Part shown: piece by piece, positions 25,298 to 34,663 of the stretch
How positions within the stretch are numbered: the stretch's first letter is position 1
Layout: every line of letters begins with the position of its first letter
From: JAGVSR01 sp963825555
Lineage (GTDB): Bacteria > Pseudomonadota > Alphaproteobacteria > Rhizobiales > Hyphomicrobiaceae
NCBI GenBank assembly: GCA_963825555.1
Contig: CAWGTZ010000026.1
Coordinates: 1-64,000 of the forward strand
Length of the DNA stretch: 64,000 nt
Direction of reading: 5' to 3'
The notes under the pieces: model-generated
Told to the model about the DNA's origin: nothing
The model's database searches: none
What the model saw: only the letters and a program-made list of their open reading frames with translations
Translations under genes and position numbers: made by a program

Positions 25298-26590
25298 ATG
25301 AATAAAATGAGCGCCCAGAAAAGGGCTATGCTGACATCCAAAGGGAACGTGACCGAGCTTGCTGTTCGCAAGGGATCGCTCGGTCCGGAGGTGATCGATA
25401 TCGCCACCGTTTACCGCGATACGGGCTGCTTCACCTACGATCCTGGCTTCCGCTCGACGGCCAATTGTTCATCGAGCATCACGTACATCGACGGCGACAC
25501 GGGAGAGCTTCTCTACAGGGGCTACCCCATCGAGCAGCTGGCTGCGAAGTCCAATCATCTCGCTGTCAGTTATCTCCTGCTCGAAGGGGAACTGCCGACG
25601 AACGACGAACTGCGCACCTTCCGTCACACGATTATGCACCATACGATGGTGCACGAGCAGCTGACGCGTTTCTACACGGGTTTCCGCCGCGATGCGCCGC
25701 CTATGGCGATCATGATCGGCGTGGTTGGCGCGCTCTCGGCGTTCTTTCATGACTCGACCGACATCAACGATCCCGTGCACCGCATGATTGCCAGCCATCG
25801 GATGCTGGCCAAGATGCCGACTATCGCGGCCATGGCGTACAAATATTCGGTGGGGCAGCCTTTCATCTATCCGCGCAACGATCTCGATTACGCCTCGAAC
25901 CTCTTGCAGATGTGCTTCGGTGTTCCCTGCGAATCTTATGTGGTCAATCCCATCGCGGCGCGCGCTCTCGATCGCATCTTCATCCTGCACGCGGATCACG
26001 GGCAGAATGCGTCGACGTCCACGGTACGTCTGGCGGGTTCGTCCGGCGCCAATCCGTTCGCTTGCATTGCTTCCGGCATTGCGTGTCTATGGGGTCCTGC
26101 CCAGGGTGGCGCCAAGATAACCGTGCTCAACACTCTGGAGCAGATCGGCACCATCGATCGCGTGCCGGAATTCATCGACCGGATCAAAAGCGAGTTGTCC
26201 GGCAGAACGCCGGCGGGGTTTGGAAACCGAACCTATAAGACGTTCGATCCGCGTGCGACGGTATTGCGAAAGGTCTGTCACGAGGTTCTGGACGCCCTGG
26301 ACAAGCGGGACGAGCCTCTCGTCAAGCTTGCTCTGGAGCTGGAGCGTATCGCCCTTGAGGACGAGGAGTTGATTGCGGCGGGCCTCTACCCGAACAAGGA
26401 TTTTTATTCGGTACTGACGCTGCGCGCGATTGGCTTTCCCGTCTCCATGTTCACGGTGCTCTTTGCCGTGGCGCGGACAGTTGGCTGGATCGCGCACTGG
26501 AAGGAGATGATGGAGGACACCGAGCAACGTATCGGCCGTCCCCGCCAGCTCTATGTCGGACAGCCTCGGCGCGATTTCGGCAGCGCTTGA
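25298..26590 (+). CDS. Citrate-synthase homologue lacking both catalytic histidines
   Basis: A full-length (430-residue) type-II citrate synthase homologue by sequence: ITYIDGDTGELLYRGYPIEQLA, HADHGQNASTSTVRLAGSSG, FDPRATVLRKVCHEVL and FTVLFAVARTVGWIAHW are all family blocks. However, the HGGAN motif holding the oxaloacetate-binding/catalytic His (His264 in E. coli) reads WGPAQGGAK, with Gln at codon 26102-26104. The GFGHRVYK motif (His305) reads GFGNRTYK, with Asn at 26225-26227. The acid Asp (PNKDFYS) is kept. Condensation of acetyl-CoA with oxaloacetate should be crippled. The frame is otherwise intact, so this may be a pseudoenzyme, a relaxed-substrate paralogue or an early pseudogene. 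A normal gltA is expected elsewhere. A GTG at 25250 is an alternative start. Confidence 0.85.
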   Translation: MNKMSAQKRAMLTSKGNVTELAVRKGSLGPEVIDIATVYRDTGCFTYDPGFRSTANCSSSITYIDGDTGELLYRGYPIEQLAAKSNHLAVSYLLLEGELPTNDELRTFRHTIMHHTMVHEQLTRFYTGFRRDAPPMAIMIGVVGALSAFFHDSTDINDPVHRMIASHRMLAKMPTIAAMAYKYSVGQPFIYPRNDLDYASNLLQMCFGVPCESYVVNPIAARALDRIFILHADHGQNASTSTVRLAGSSGANPFACIASGIACLWGPAQGGAKITVLNTLEQIGTIDRVPEFIDRIKSELSGRTPAGFGNRTYKTFDPRATVLRKVCHEVLDALDKRDEPLVKLALELERIALEDEELIAAGLYPNKDFYSVLTLRAIGFPVSMFTVLFAVARTVGWIAHWKEMMEDTEQRIGRPRQLYVGQPRRDFGSA

Positions 26591-26628
26591 GGCGTCGTCG
26601 GAATCGCGCGTGCCTGATACCGACCCGG

Positions 26629-29007
26629 CTAGCGCACACGCTGCCGCAGGGATTGGAGCAACTGCGCAATCTGCGAACTGTTGGGTTCGAGCCTGTCGAG
26701 GAGTTCCGCCCGTTCCAGCGCGGAAGCAAATTGCCCCGTTTCGATCTCATACGAGACGAGCGCCATTAGAACGTCACGATCGTAGGGCTGGCGAGCCAGG
26801 GCGTTTTTCAACAGTGAAATGGCCTCAGCAACCTTGCCGGTATCGTGCAGCGCCACCGCCAGAACGTATGTGAACCTTGTATCTTGAGGTGCGTTGTCTG
26901 CGGCTTCGGTCAGATATTCCATGGCTTCCGCTGCGCGCGTCTGGCGAATGAGTGAGAGTCCCAAGGCATGGGCGACTGGGCCGGACTTTGGATTGGCCTT
27001 GAGCGCCTCGCGTAGGATCGCCTCGGCGGCAGCTTCATTCCCCGCAGTGCGCTCGAGATCTGCCAGCGCGATGCTTGCGGCGACAAAACTTGGGTCCAGA
27101 CGGATGGCGGTCTGCAGAGATGTCCGCGCAACATCGAGTTTGCCCTGTTCGCGATAGAGGTTGGCGAGGTTGGCGTGCAACTCGGGGCGCTCGGCATTGA
27201 AGAGCTGTCCGTCCACGTACTCGGCAAGCGCCTTGTCGAACGCGGCCCGGTCATCGCCCTGAAGACCAGACTCCGGTTCTCCAGCGAGTGCGCGAGCGGC
27301 CTCCATGCGTACCAAACGCGATCCATCTCGCAGAAGTGGGACGAGAAGAGTGCGGCGCGTGGGGGCATCGGCGCCAGCAAGTATGGAAATTGCGGCGGCT
27401 CTCACCAATGGGTCTTCGATCGCCAAGGAGTTCGTGGCAGTCTGTAGAACATCGGGGGAGGGAAAGTTGGACAATCGGTCGAGCGCACTGGCGCGCGCCA
27501 TGCCGGAGCCTGACGCTTCGTTTGCGATTTTCAAGAGGGCGGCCTGGGCGCCCGGCGCGCGACGGTCGCCCAGATCAAAGGCCTCCGCAAAATCCTGCAT
27601 TCCGGCTTTTGGCGACGGATACCACGTCTTCACAGCATCTCGCGCCCACGCAGCGGACTGGTCCGTATGGCACTTGTTGCAGGCGTTCGGTGTGCCCAGC
27701 ATGATGGACCGGTCCGGCCTCGGAATGCGCATTGAGTGATCGTGTCTTGCATCCACGCCCATGTAGGTGGTTGTCGGCATATGACAGGATGCGCATTGCG
27801 CGCCCGCAGTGCCCGCTGGATGATGGTGGTGGTCGGCCGTATCGAACTTTTCCGGGGCATGGCATTGCGCGCATACCGCATTGCCGTCTTTGTGCAGCTT
27901 GCCGGAATGGGGATTGTGACAGTCGGAGCATGTGACCCCGGCCGCATGCATCTTGCTCTGGATGAAAGAGCCGTAGTTGAAGACCTCGTCGCGCTGCTGG
28001 CCATCGGTATGGTAGAGCCCCGGCTCCAAGAGCGATGGGCGGAATGCATCCAGGAGACGCCCTGTGGCGTCCGGATCGGACGAAAACTGCTGACGCCGGG
28101 CGTGGCAGGCCGCACAGACCTCGATCTCCTTGCTCGAGGTTCGCGGAGCAGAGCGTATCGCCTGGCCCTGGGGCCCCATCGGCCACGTCACGTTGCGACG
28201 CTCGTCCAAACTCAGCGCGAAGCCCTTGGCCTGCCCCGCGGTTGAGGCGTGTCCGTTGGCCCACGCGATATGTCCAGAGGCGGGGCCGTGGCAGGCCTCA
28301 CACCCAACGCTGATCTCGGACCAAGTCGTCTGGAACTTCTTGCCTCCGGCGTCGTAGTTTTTCTGAAGGTTGGTCGAATGGCACCAGGCGCACTGGTAGT
28401 TCCAGTTCTGGTCAATGCCCGTCCAGTGGAGCGGATCCCCGGCCTTGAGGACCTGATCGGGGTAAAGGTGATACCAGCGCTGCCCACCGTCCTTTTTTGG
28501 GCGCGCGTCCCAGGCAATTCCAAGTGCCTGATAGCGTCCGCCGGGCAATGCGATCAGATATTGCTGTAGAGGGGCGATGCCAAACGTGTAGCGGATTTCG
28601 AAGTCCGCGAGCGTGCCATCTGGACCATCTGTTCGGACCCAGAACTTTCCGTCCTTCTTGAAAAACGTGCTTTCAATTCCGTCCTTGGAAAACGTTGCGC
28701 CGTTGAAGTCGCCAAGCACTGTTTGATCGGTGGCCTCCTGCATGGCCGCATGATGCTGTGAACCCTTCCAGTCCGAGAATTCCTTGGCATGACACGATAC
28801 GCAGGTCTGGGAACCGACGAACTGGGCTTTATCCGCTTTAGGCTGCGAAGGCCCTTCAGCGCTGTCTCCTGCTGCGGCCAAGGCCGCCATGAACGGGCAA
28901 ACTGCGAGTATTGCCCCTCTGAGCATAGGCCTGACCCTGCGCAGTTCCGCTCCCATCCTCAGAGCGATGCGAACGATTTCTGCCGGACTGCTGGGGGGCG
29001 CCATCAT
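26629..29007 (-). CDS. Octahaem cytochrome c with HEAT-like and TPR repeats
   Basis: Exported multihaem protein of ~790 residues. A signal or membrane segment (MLRGAILAVCPFMAALAAAG) precedes eight CxxCH haem sites in the first half: CVSCH, CAWCH, CEACH, CAACH, CSDCH, CAQCH, CASCH and CNKCH. A HEAT-like stretch (PLVRAAAISILAGAD) and then several tetratricopeptide repeats (e.g. PELHANLANLYREQGKLDVARTSLQTAIRLDPS) fill the second half. This layout belongs to a family of periplasmic cytochrome c3-like/TPR proteins of unsettled role, probably electron transfer with protein docking. Two adjacent Met codons at 29005-29007 and 29002-29004 are possible starts. The frame runs further upstream. It is divergent from the BASS transporter gene (149 bp). 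Confidence 0.8.
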   Translation of the reverse strand: MMAPPSSPAEIVRIALRMGAELRRVRPMLRGAILAVCPFMAALAAAGDSAEGPSQPKADKAQFVGSQTCVSCHAKEFSDWKGSQHHAAMQEATDQTVLGDFNGATFSKDGIESTFFKKDGKFWVRTDGPDGTLADFEIRYTFGIAPLQQYLIALPGGRYQALGIAWDARPKKDGGQRWYHLYPDQVLKAGDPLHWTGIDQNWNYQCAWCHSTNLQKNYDAGGKKFQTTWSEISVGCEACHGPASGHIAWANGHASTAGQAKGFALSLDERRNVTWPMGPQGQAIRSAPRTSSKEIEVCAACHARRQQFSSDPDATGRLLDAFRPSLLEPGLYHTDGQQRDEVFNYGSFIQSKMHAAGVTCSDCHNPHSGKLHKDGNAVCAQCHAPEKFDTADHHHHPAGTAGAQCASCHMPTTTYMGVDARHDHSMRIPRPDRSIMLGTPNACNKCHTDQSAAWARDAVKTWYPSPKAGMQDFAEAFDLGDRRAPGAQAALLKIANEASGSGMARASALDRLSNFPSPDVLQTATNSLAIEDPLVRAAAISILAGADAPTRRTLLVPLLRDGSRLVRMEAARALAGEPESGLQGDDRAAFDKALAEYVDGQLFNAERPELHANLANLYREQGKLDVARTSLQTAIRLDPSFVAASIALADLERTAGNEAAAEAILREALKANPKSGPVAHALGLSLIRQTRAAEAMEYLTEAADNAPQDTRFTYVLAVALHDTGKVAEAISLLKNALARQPYDRDVLMALVSYEIETGQFASALERAELLDRLEPNSSQIAQLLQSLRQRVR

Positions 29008-29156
29008 GTGGAACGATCTTCTCGGTGGTTCAGGCTGGTCAATGCTGCGATACAGGCTATCATCCGGCCATTGCACGATGCTTCCAAAAATTTCTGTTTA
29101 CTTTTCGAGTCATATTCTTCCCTTCTTTGCCGGCGGGGCGCGCATTTGGTGATGGC

Positions 29157-30044
29157 ATGCTCGAGTTCTTGATCGACTATGCCGTCCCGGTCAGCCTTTT
29201 TCTTCTGATGCTGATTGCCGGCACGGACGTCAGCGCGGCGTCTGTCCCGAAGATGATCAAAGCTCCGCGTGCCTTTATTTTGGGAACTGTCGGTCAGCTG
29301 ATGGCTTTGCCGGCTATCGCGCTTCTTATTACGAAATTTGCCGCGCCTGCCCCCATTATTGCAACGAGTACGTTGCTTCTTGCCCTTTGCCCAGGCGGCG
29401 GGATCTCGAATTATTATTGTTATCTCGCACGGTGCAATGTGCTGCTGTCCGCCACCATTACCGCTCTGGGCACACTGCTTTCGTTAATGACGATCCCGAC
29501 CTTCCTGAGGCTTCTACTTCCCGCGATGCCGGACGGCGTCGCGCCCGTTGCTGCAACACCTGTAATCCCTATTCTTGTGCAGTTGCTGGCGTTGATGATT
29601 TTGCCGATGTTGATCGGCGCTTTGTGGAGACACAAGTTCCCGGCTGTGGTCGAGAAATCCGGCCGACGCTTGAGGGCGCTTTCGAGCGCATTGCTCATCG
29701 TCATACTTTTACTTGCTGTTTGGTCGACACGCGCGACGATTCAGGCCTTGCTCTTCGAAATTCTGATGAGCGTCGCCCTGTTCATCCTATGCGCCATGCT
29801 GATCGGATGGCTGCTCGGCAGGGGGCTTCGCGATGATGACCGGCCCGTTCTTGTGATCGAAGCGGGCACCCGCAACATCGGGGTCGCCCTGCTCATTGGC
29901 GGGACCATTCTCTCTCCCGAGAACTTTGCAATTTTTGCGAGTTTTCTGACGATCTACTTCGCCGTGGAGGTCGTGACCATGGTGGCCTTTGCCCGCACTC
30001 AGGCGCGGCGAAGCCTTGCCTGGAGCCAAGTGCCCGGAGCGTGA
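29157..30044 (+). CDS. BASS-family sodium:organic-anion symporter
   Basis: A 295-residue inner-membrane protein with about nine helices. The family-typical segments are LALCPGGGISNYYCYLA (the first discontinuous-helix crossing, usually P-G-G-x-x-S-N) and VIEAGTRNIGVALLIGG (the second crossing, E-x-x-x-x-N-x-x-L/V-A). These bind sodium and the substrate in the bile acid:sodium symporter superfamily. Substrates include bile acids, pantothenate, pyruvate and keto acids. This one is unknown. I chose the ATG at 29157 because it immediately precedes the first helix. The gene is convergent with the Crp/Fnr gene, 32 bp apart. Confidence 0.8.
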   Translation: MLEFLIDYAVPVSLFLLMLIAGTDVSAASVPKMIKAPRAFILGTVGQLMALPAIALLITKFAAPAPIIATSTLLLALCPGGGISNYYCYLARCNVLLSATITALGTLLSLMTIPTFLRLLLPAMPDGVAPVAATPVIPILVQLLALMILPMLIGALWRHKFPAVVEKSGRRLRALSSALLIVILLLAVWSTRATIQALLFEILMSVALFILCAMLIGWLLGRGLRDDDRPVLVIEAGTRNIGVALLIGGTILSPENFAIFASFLTIYFAVEVVTMVAFARTQARRSLAWSQVPGA

Positions 30045-30076
30045 TCGCGTGGTGCGCTGTAAGAGAAGTTGATGGC

Positions 30077-30745
30077 CTACTGCTCATTCTGAAAAACTGC
30101 GAGTGCGTCCGGATCAATAACGCGAACTCTGCGATACCGTGTCTTTATCGCGCCCTGGCCCTCAAGGTCGACAAGGCACCGGCGCAGGGTTGGACGCGTG
30201 ATGCCGAGCAGCTTTGCAAGTTCCTCCTGCGTGATGGCCGCATCGCCGCGGGGATTGGATAGAGCAAGCAGTCGACGGCAAACGCGGGCGCGAACCGTCA
30301 GCGACAACGCCTCGGCCAGAAGAGATACGGCCAAACGGTTGTTTTTAGTACTCAGCCTGTAGAAAGCACGCCAATGATCCGGTCTGTTGGCGAGGAGGAC
30401 CCTGATTGATGAACTTGGCAAGTGCAGCAAACGCGTTGGTGATGCGGCCATGATCGTCACAAACCGGGGCTCGTCGGCAAGTTCCGCGGCATCTCCGATC
30501 CAGAAGCCGATCTCTGCCCGATGAATGATGACGGGATCCTCCGCAACGAGCGGAAACGTGATCTGCAAATCACCCGAGGCAAGACCATAGACGCCATCTG
30601 ACGGATCGCCGAAGTGATAAATGAATTGCCCCTTCTCGAAGGTCCTCCATCGGCCGACTTGCTCGGCCCAAAGTCGGAAATCGTCCTGCTGCTCGGAGAG
30701 CCAGCCAACCTTGTCGAGCGGATCGAGTTTCGCGCGCTTCTGCAT
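30077..30745 (-). CDS. Crp/Fnr-family transcriptional regulator
   Basis: A 222-residue regulator. The N-terminal cyclic-nucleotide-binding-like domain (~15-130) shows GRWRTFEKGQFIYHFGDPSDGVYGLASGDLQI and no Fnr cysteine cluster, so it is not an iron-sulfur oxygen sensor. A dimerisation helix follows, then a winged helix (~170-215) with ITQEELAKLLGITRPTLRRCLVDLEGQGAI as the recognition region. It is divergent from the sulfatase-HAD pair with 133 bp between, which makes that pair its likely target. The intergenic region contains TTGAT at 30751-30755, a half of the usual Fnr/Crp-type box, without a perfect second half. Confidence 0.85.
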   Translation of the reverse strand: MQKRAKLDPLDKVGWLSEQQDDFRLWAEQVGRWRTFEKGQFIYHFGDPSDGVYGLASGDLQITFPLVAEDPVIIHRAEIGFWIGDAAELADEPRFVTIMAASPTRLLHLPSSSIRVLLANRPDHWRAFYRLSTKNNRLAVSLLAEALSLTVRARVCRRLLALSNPRGDAAITQEELAKLLGITRPTLRRCLVDLEGQGAIKTRYRRVRVIDPDALAVFQNEQ

Positions 30746-30878
30746 CGGATTTGATCATAATTTACAATCAGCGTGACAGCGTTAGTCTATGCTGTATTGG
30801 CCTCGATAATGTGCGAACTATTACAATATTTTGTCCGTGTTCCCGCTATCGAGTTGCAGTTTGCATAGGGAGAGTCCA

Positions 30879-32474
30879 GTGAAAACGCGTTTAGAGTATT
30901 TGAGGAAGGCACGCCATCTGGCGTTGGTCGTTCTTATGACCATATTCGGCGCTGCGGCGGCCGCAGCCCAGTCAGACAAGCCGAATATTCTGGTCATCTG
31001 GGGCGATGATATCGGTACTTGGAATATCTCGCACAACAACCGCGGCATGATGGGCTACGAGACGCCCAATATTGACCGCATCGCCAAGGAAGGCGTGGGC
31101 TTTACCGACTATTATGCTCAGCAGAGCTGCACGGCGGGTCGCGCCGCTTTCATCGGCGGTAGTGTACCGGTCCGTAGCGGCATGACGAAGGTGGGGCTGC
31201 CAGGTGCCAAACAAGGCTGGCAGAAGACCGATGTCACCATGGCGACGGTGCTGAAAAGCCAAGGCTACGCCACGGGCCAGTTCGGCAAGAACCACCAGGG
31301 TGACCGGGACGAACATCTCCCGACCATGCACGGGTTCGATGAATTCCTGGGCAACCTCTACCACTTGAACGCTGAGGAAGAGCCCGAGAACCGCGATTAC
31401 CCCCGAGATCGTGTGCTCGCTAATGGCAAAACGTTCGTCGAGCAGTTCGGTCCGCGTGGCGTGCTTCATACTTGGGCGTTGCCAGATGGCACTCAGAAGA
31501 TCGAGAATACCGGCCCCTTGACTAAGAAGCGCATGGAGACAATCGACGACGAAACAGTCGCTGCCGCGTCGGACTTTATCAAGAAGCAGAATGCCGATGG
31601 GAAGCCGTGGTTCGTGTGGTGGAATGGCACACGCATGCACTTCCGCACGCATGTTCGCGAAGAGCGTGTGGGCATTTCCGGACCGAGCGGCGATGAGTAC
31701 CAAGACGGAATGGTCGAGCACGACATGAATGTTGGTGAGTTGCTAAAGCTTATCGATGACCTTGGCGTAGCGGACAACACCCTTGTCATGTACTCGACGG
31801 ACAACGGACCTCATTTCAATACGTGGCCGGACGCCGGTACGACGCCATTCCGCGGCGAGAAGAATTCGAATTGGGAAGGCGCTTACCGCGTGCCGGCGTT
31901 CGTCCGCTGGCCCGGAAAATTCCCAGCGGGCAAAACGCTCAATGGGATCGTCTCACATGAGGATTGGCTCCCGACATTCGCGGCAATTGCGGGCGCGCCG
32001 GACATCAAAGAGAAGCTGCGCAAAGGCGTTGAACTCAACGGTCGCCCCTACAAGAACTACATCGACGGATACAATCTGCTCGATTACCTGACGGGCAAAG
32101 AGAAGGAGTCTCCGCGGCACGAATTTTGGTACGTGAACGACGACGGTCAGATTGTTGCCGCACGTTACGATGCTTGGAAGGCTGTATTCCTTGAGAACCG
32201 TGGGGAGGCCTTCGGGGTCTGGCGTGAGCCCTTCGTTGAACTGAGGATCCCCCTCTTGTTTAACCTGCGTCGTGATCCCTTCGAGAAGGCACAGCACAAC
32301 TCAAACACCTACAACGATTGGTTCTTGGATCGTGCCTTCGTGTTGGTTCCGATCCAGGGACTAGCGGCGAAGTTCCTAGAGACCATGAAGGAATTTCCGC
32401 CGAGCCAGTCGCCAGGGTCTTTCAACCTCAGTAAGATTGAGGAGTCATTGAAGGCCACGGCGGGCGCCAGGTAG
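30879..32474 (+). CDS. Exported arylsulfatase (formylglycine type)
   Basis: A sulfatase of 531 residues hydrolysing sulfate esters in the periplasm. The signal peptide ends in AAAAAQ near residue 31. Calcium ligands are in WGDDIG (Asp43/44). The modification motif is CTAGR (Cys84-Arg88), the C-x-A-x-R type converted to formylglycine. Further family blocks are QFGKNHQG, STDNGPHFNTWPDAG and FRGEKNSNWEGAYRVPAFVRWPG. A GTG start is preceded by AGGGAGAG at 5 nt. The HAD-family phosphatase gene follows 89 bp downstream, and a Crp/Fnr regulator is divergent. No sulfatase-maturating enzyme is in the window. The specific substrate is unknown. Confidence 0.85.
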   Translation: MKTRLEYLRKARHLALVVLMTIFGAAAAAAQSDKPNILVIWGDDIGTWNISHNNRGMMGYETPNIDRIAKEGVGFTDYYAQQSCTAGRAAFIGGSVPVRSGMTKVGLPGAKQGWQKTDVTMATVLKSQGYATGQFGKNHQGDRDEHLPTMHGFDEFLGNLYHLNAEEEPENRDYPRDRVLANGKTFVEQFGPRGVLHTWALPDGTQKIENTGPLTKKRMETIDDETVAAASDFIKKQNADGKPWFVWWNGTRMHFRTHVREERVGISGPSGDEYQDGMVEHDMNVGELLKLIDDLGVADNTLVMYSTDNGPHFNTWPDAGTTPFRGEKNSNWEGAYRVPAFVRWPGKFPAGKTLNGIVSHEDWLPTFAAIAGAPDIKEKLRKGVELNGRPYKNYIDGYNLLDYLTGKEKESPRHEFWYVNDDGQIVAARYDAWKAVFLENRGEAFGVWREPFVELRIPLLFNLRRDPFEKAQHNSNTYNDWFLDRAFVLVPIQGLAAKFLETMKEFPPSQSPGSFNLSKIEESLKATAGAR

Positions 32475-32563
32475 CTTTCGTCGGAAGAACTGGGCGGGTC
32501 GCATTCCAACGATGGGTGCGGCCCGCCGCCATTACCGTGTCTCTAAATTTGGATGTCGCACCC

Positions 32564-33541
32564 ATGTTTCGCTTCTTCGTCGCTCTTCTGATTATGGCGT
32601 TTGCGCCCGCCGGCCATGCGTTCGCAAGTGACCCTCTACCGTCCTGGAACGAAGGGCCGTCGAAGAAATCCATTATGTCGTTCGTCAAGCGCGTGACGGA
32701 CGAAAATTCGCCTGATTTTGTCGCGGAGTTGGCGCGTATTGCCGTTTTCGACAATGACGGCACCCTATGGGCCGAAAAGCCCATGTACTTTCAGCTCGCC
32801 TTCGCGCTCGACAGGGTCAAAGCGCTTGCGCCCCAAAACCCGGACTGGAAAGACAAGGAACCGTTTGCGTCGCTTCTGAAAGGCGATCTCAAAGGGGCCC
32901 TTGCCGGCGGCGAGCACGCCGTTGCCGAGATCGTCATGGCCACGCACGCGGGTATGACGTCCGAGGAATTCGAAGAGATTGCGACCGATTGGATCAAAAC
33001 CGCCAAACACCCAGAGACCGGCCGCCTCTACAAAAATATGATCTACCAACCGATGCGCGAGCTGCTGACCTATCTGCGCGCGAATGGCTTCAAGACCTTC
33101 ATCGTCTCTGGCGGCGGCATCGAGTTCATGCGGCCGTGGACCGAGCAGACCTATGGCATCCCGCCGGAGCAGGTCGTGGGTTCGAGCATCAAGACGAAGT
33201 TCGAGATGCGAGACGGCAAGCCGGTGCTGATCAGGCTGCCGGAAATCAATTTCATTGACGACAAAGCCGGAAAGCCAGTCGGCATCCAGATGCATATCGG
33301 CCGTCGTCCAATCGCCGCCTTCGGCAATTCGGACGGAGACCTTCAGATGCTGCAGTGGGTGACGGCCGGCGCGGGGGCACGCCTCGGCCTCATCGTCCAT
33401 CACACCGACGCTGAACGGGAATGGGCCTATGACCGCGACTCTGCGGTGGGTCGCCTCGACAAGGCGCTTGGCGATGCAAAGACGAACGGCTGGGTGGTCG
33501 TTGATATGAAGTCTGATTGGAACGTTGTGTTCCCGCAGTAG
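32564..33541 (+). CDS. Exported HAD-superfamily phosphatase
   Basis: A 325-residue protein with a signal peptide (residues 1-22, ending AFAS) and a haloacid-dehalogenase fold. Motif I is VFDNDGTLW (nucleophile Asp63 and acid Asp65). Motif II is TFIVSGGGIEF (Ser). Motif IV is AAFGNSDGDLQML (Asp pair). It should dephosphorylate small substrates in the periplasm. It is probably co-transcribed with the upstream sulfatase, and sulfatase-HAD pairs could together strip sulfate and phosphate groups. I chose the ATG at 32564 since it opens the signal peptide. The frame is open 16 codons further upstream. Confidence 0.8.
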   Translation: MFRFFVALLIMAFAPAGHAFASDPLPSWNEGPSKKSIMSFVKRVTDENSPDFVAELARIAVFDNDGTLWAEKPMYFQLAFALDRVKALAPQNPDWKDKEPFASLLKGDLKGALAGGEHAVAEIVMATHAGMTSEEFEEIATDWIKTAKHPETGRLYKNMIYQPMRELLTYLRANGFKTFIVSGGGIEFMRPWTEQTYGIPPEQVVGSSIKTKFEMRDGKPVLIRLPEINFIDDKAGKPVGIQMHIGRRPIAAFGNSDGDLQMLQWVTAGAGARLGLIVHHTDAEREWAYDRDSAVGRLDKALGDAKTNGWVVVDMKSDWNVVFPQ

Positions 33542-33856
33542 CTGGGCGCGGTTGGCAACGGGGGCGTTGCCGATTGACCCGCTGCAGCCATTCTCTTTGC
33601 GAATGGAAGCTGGAGTGCGCACGTCACCGGTGACTTGATCTGCCGAGCCGGTCAGGACAAGCGGTCCCGATACGATCGGCTGCGCCCTCTGGCCTTTTCG
33701 GCCGGAAATCTCCCTATAGCCAATAAGATGGGGCACGCGCTAGCATCGCGGTGCCCGGCGCCCTCGGGGCGAGGCCGGGCACGGGAGCAGAGGCGTTTGG
33801 TGTTCAGGATCGATGGTGGACCGATTGTGGCCTGCCGCGCAAAATGCCCGCGCGGC

Positions 33857-34648
33857 ATGATGCGGGGATCGATGGCGGCCGCTATGGCCGTGGCGATGGG
33901 CGTGCTTGCGATGGCACGGCCAGTCGCGGCGTCCGATGAGATCCTCGTTTTCGCCGCCGCTAGTCTGAAGACCGCACTGGATGACGTTGCCGCGTCCTGG
34001 GCCGCAGAGAGCGGGAACAATTTGATCATCTCGCTAGGGGGGAGTTCCTCGCTCGCAAAGCAGATTCAGGAAGGAGCCCCTGCCGATGTGTTCATTTCCG
34101 CAAGTGTCGATTGGATGGACGTTCTCGACCGCGGCGAACTCATCGACCACGCGACCCGGCGCGACGTTCTTCGTAACCGCATCGTTCTCATCGCGCACGG
34201 CAGTGCGGCTCGGGTCGTCGAAATCAAGGCGGGCTTCGATCTCGCCGGGATGTTGAAGGACGGAAAGCTCGCAATGGCCATGGTGGATTCGGTTCCAGCC
34301 GGCATCTATGGAAAGGCGGCTCTTGCCGCGCTGGGCGTCTGGGAGGCCGTGGCGCCCAGCGTTGCCCAAACCGACAACGTGCGTGCGGCCTTGACCCTTG
34401 TAGAGCGTGGTGAGGCTCCGTTGGGGATCGTGTATGCAACCGACGCAGCAGCCTCTGATGACGTTTCGATCATCGGCACCTTTCCCGCCGAACTGCATCC
34501 TCCGATCGTCTATCCGGCGGCTGTGGTATCCGAAAGCAAACGGAAAACCTTGGCTGCAAGCTTTTTGGAATTCCTCGTATCGCCGAAGGCCAAGGCCGTG
34601 TTCAAACGCCACGGTTTTGGAGTGATGGAACAATCTCAGGTCAACTGA
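33857..34648 (+). CDS. modA: Molybdate ABC transporter substrate-binding protein
   Basis: Periplasmic molybdate-binding protein of 263 residues. The signal peptide (MMRGSMAAAMAVAMGVLAMARPVAAS) is followed by VFAAASLKTALDDVA, the ModA start whose Ser residues bind the oxyanion. Next come ISLGGSSSLAKQIQEGAPADVFISA, the second Ser-rich loop, and VPAGIYGKAAL, then ETLGIVYATDAA-like sequence near the C-terminus. It leads a modABC operon: modB starts 15 bp downstream and modC overlaps modB. The frame runs open 74 codons upstream, but only this Met gives a signal peptide. Bases 33542-33856 hold no other gene, and I saw no clear ModE box. Confidence 0.9.
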   Translation: MMRGSMAAAMAVAMGVLAMARPVAASDEILVFAAASLKTALDDVAASWAAESGNNLIISLGGSSSLAKQIQEGAPADVFISASVDWMDVLDRGELIDHATRRDVLRNRIVLIAHGSAARVVEIKAGFDLAGMLKDGKLAMAMVDSVPAGIYGKAALAALGVWEAVAPSVAQTDNVRAALTLVERGEAPLGIVYATDAAASDDVSIIGTFPAELHPPIVYPAAVVSESKRKTLAASFLEFLVSPKAKAVFKRHGFGVMEQSQVN

Positions 34649-34663
34649 CGGAACAGCGACCGG

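Noticed and set aside
33542..33856. Molybdenum-cofactor riboswitch or ModE operator before modA
   Set aside because: I could not find the paired stems or a convincing ModE dyad by reading.
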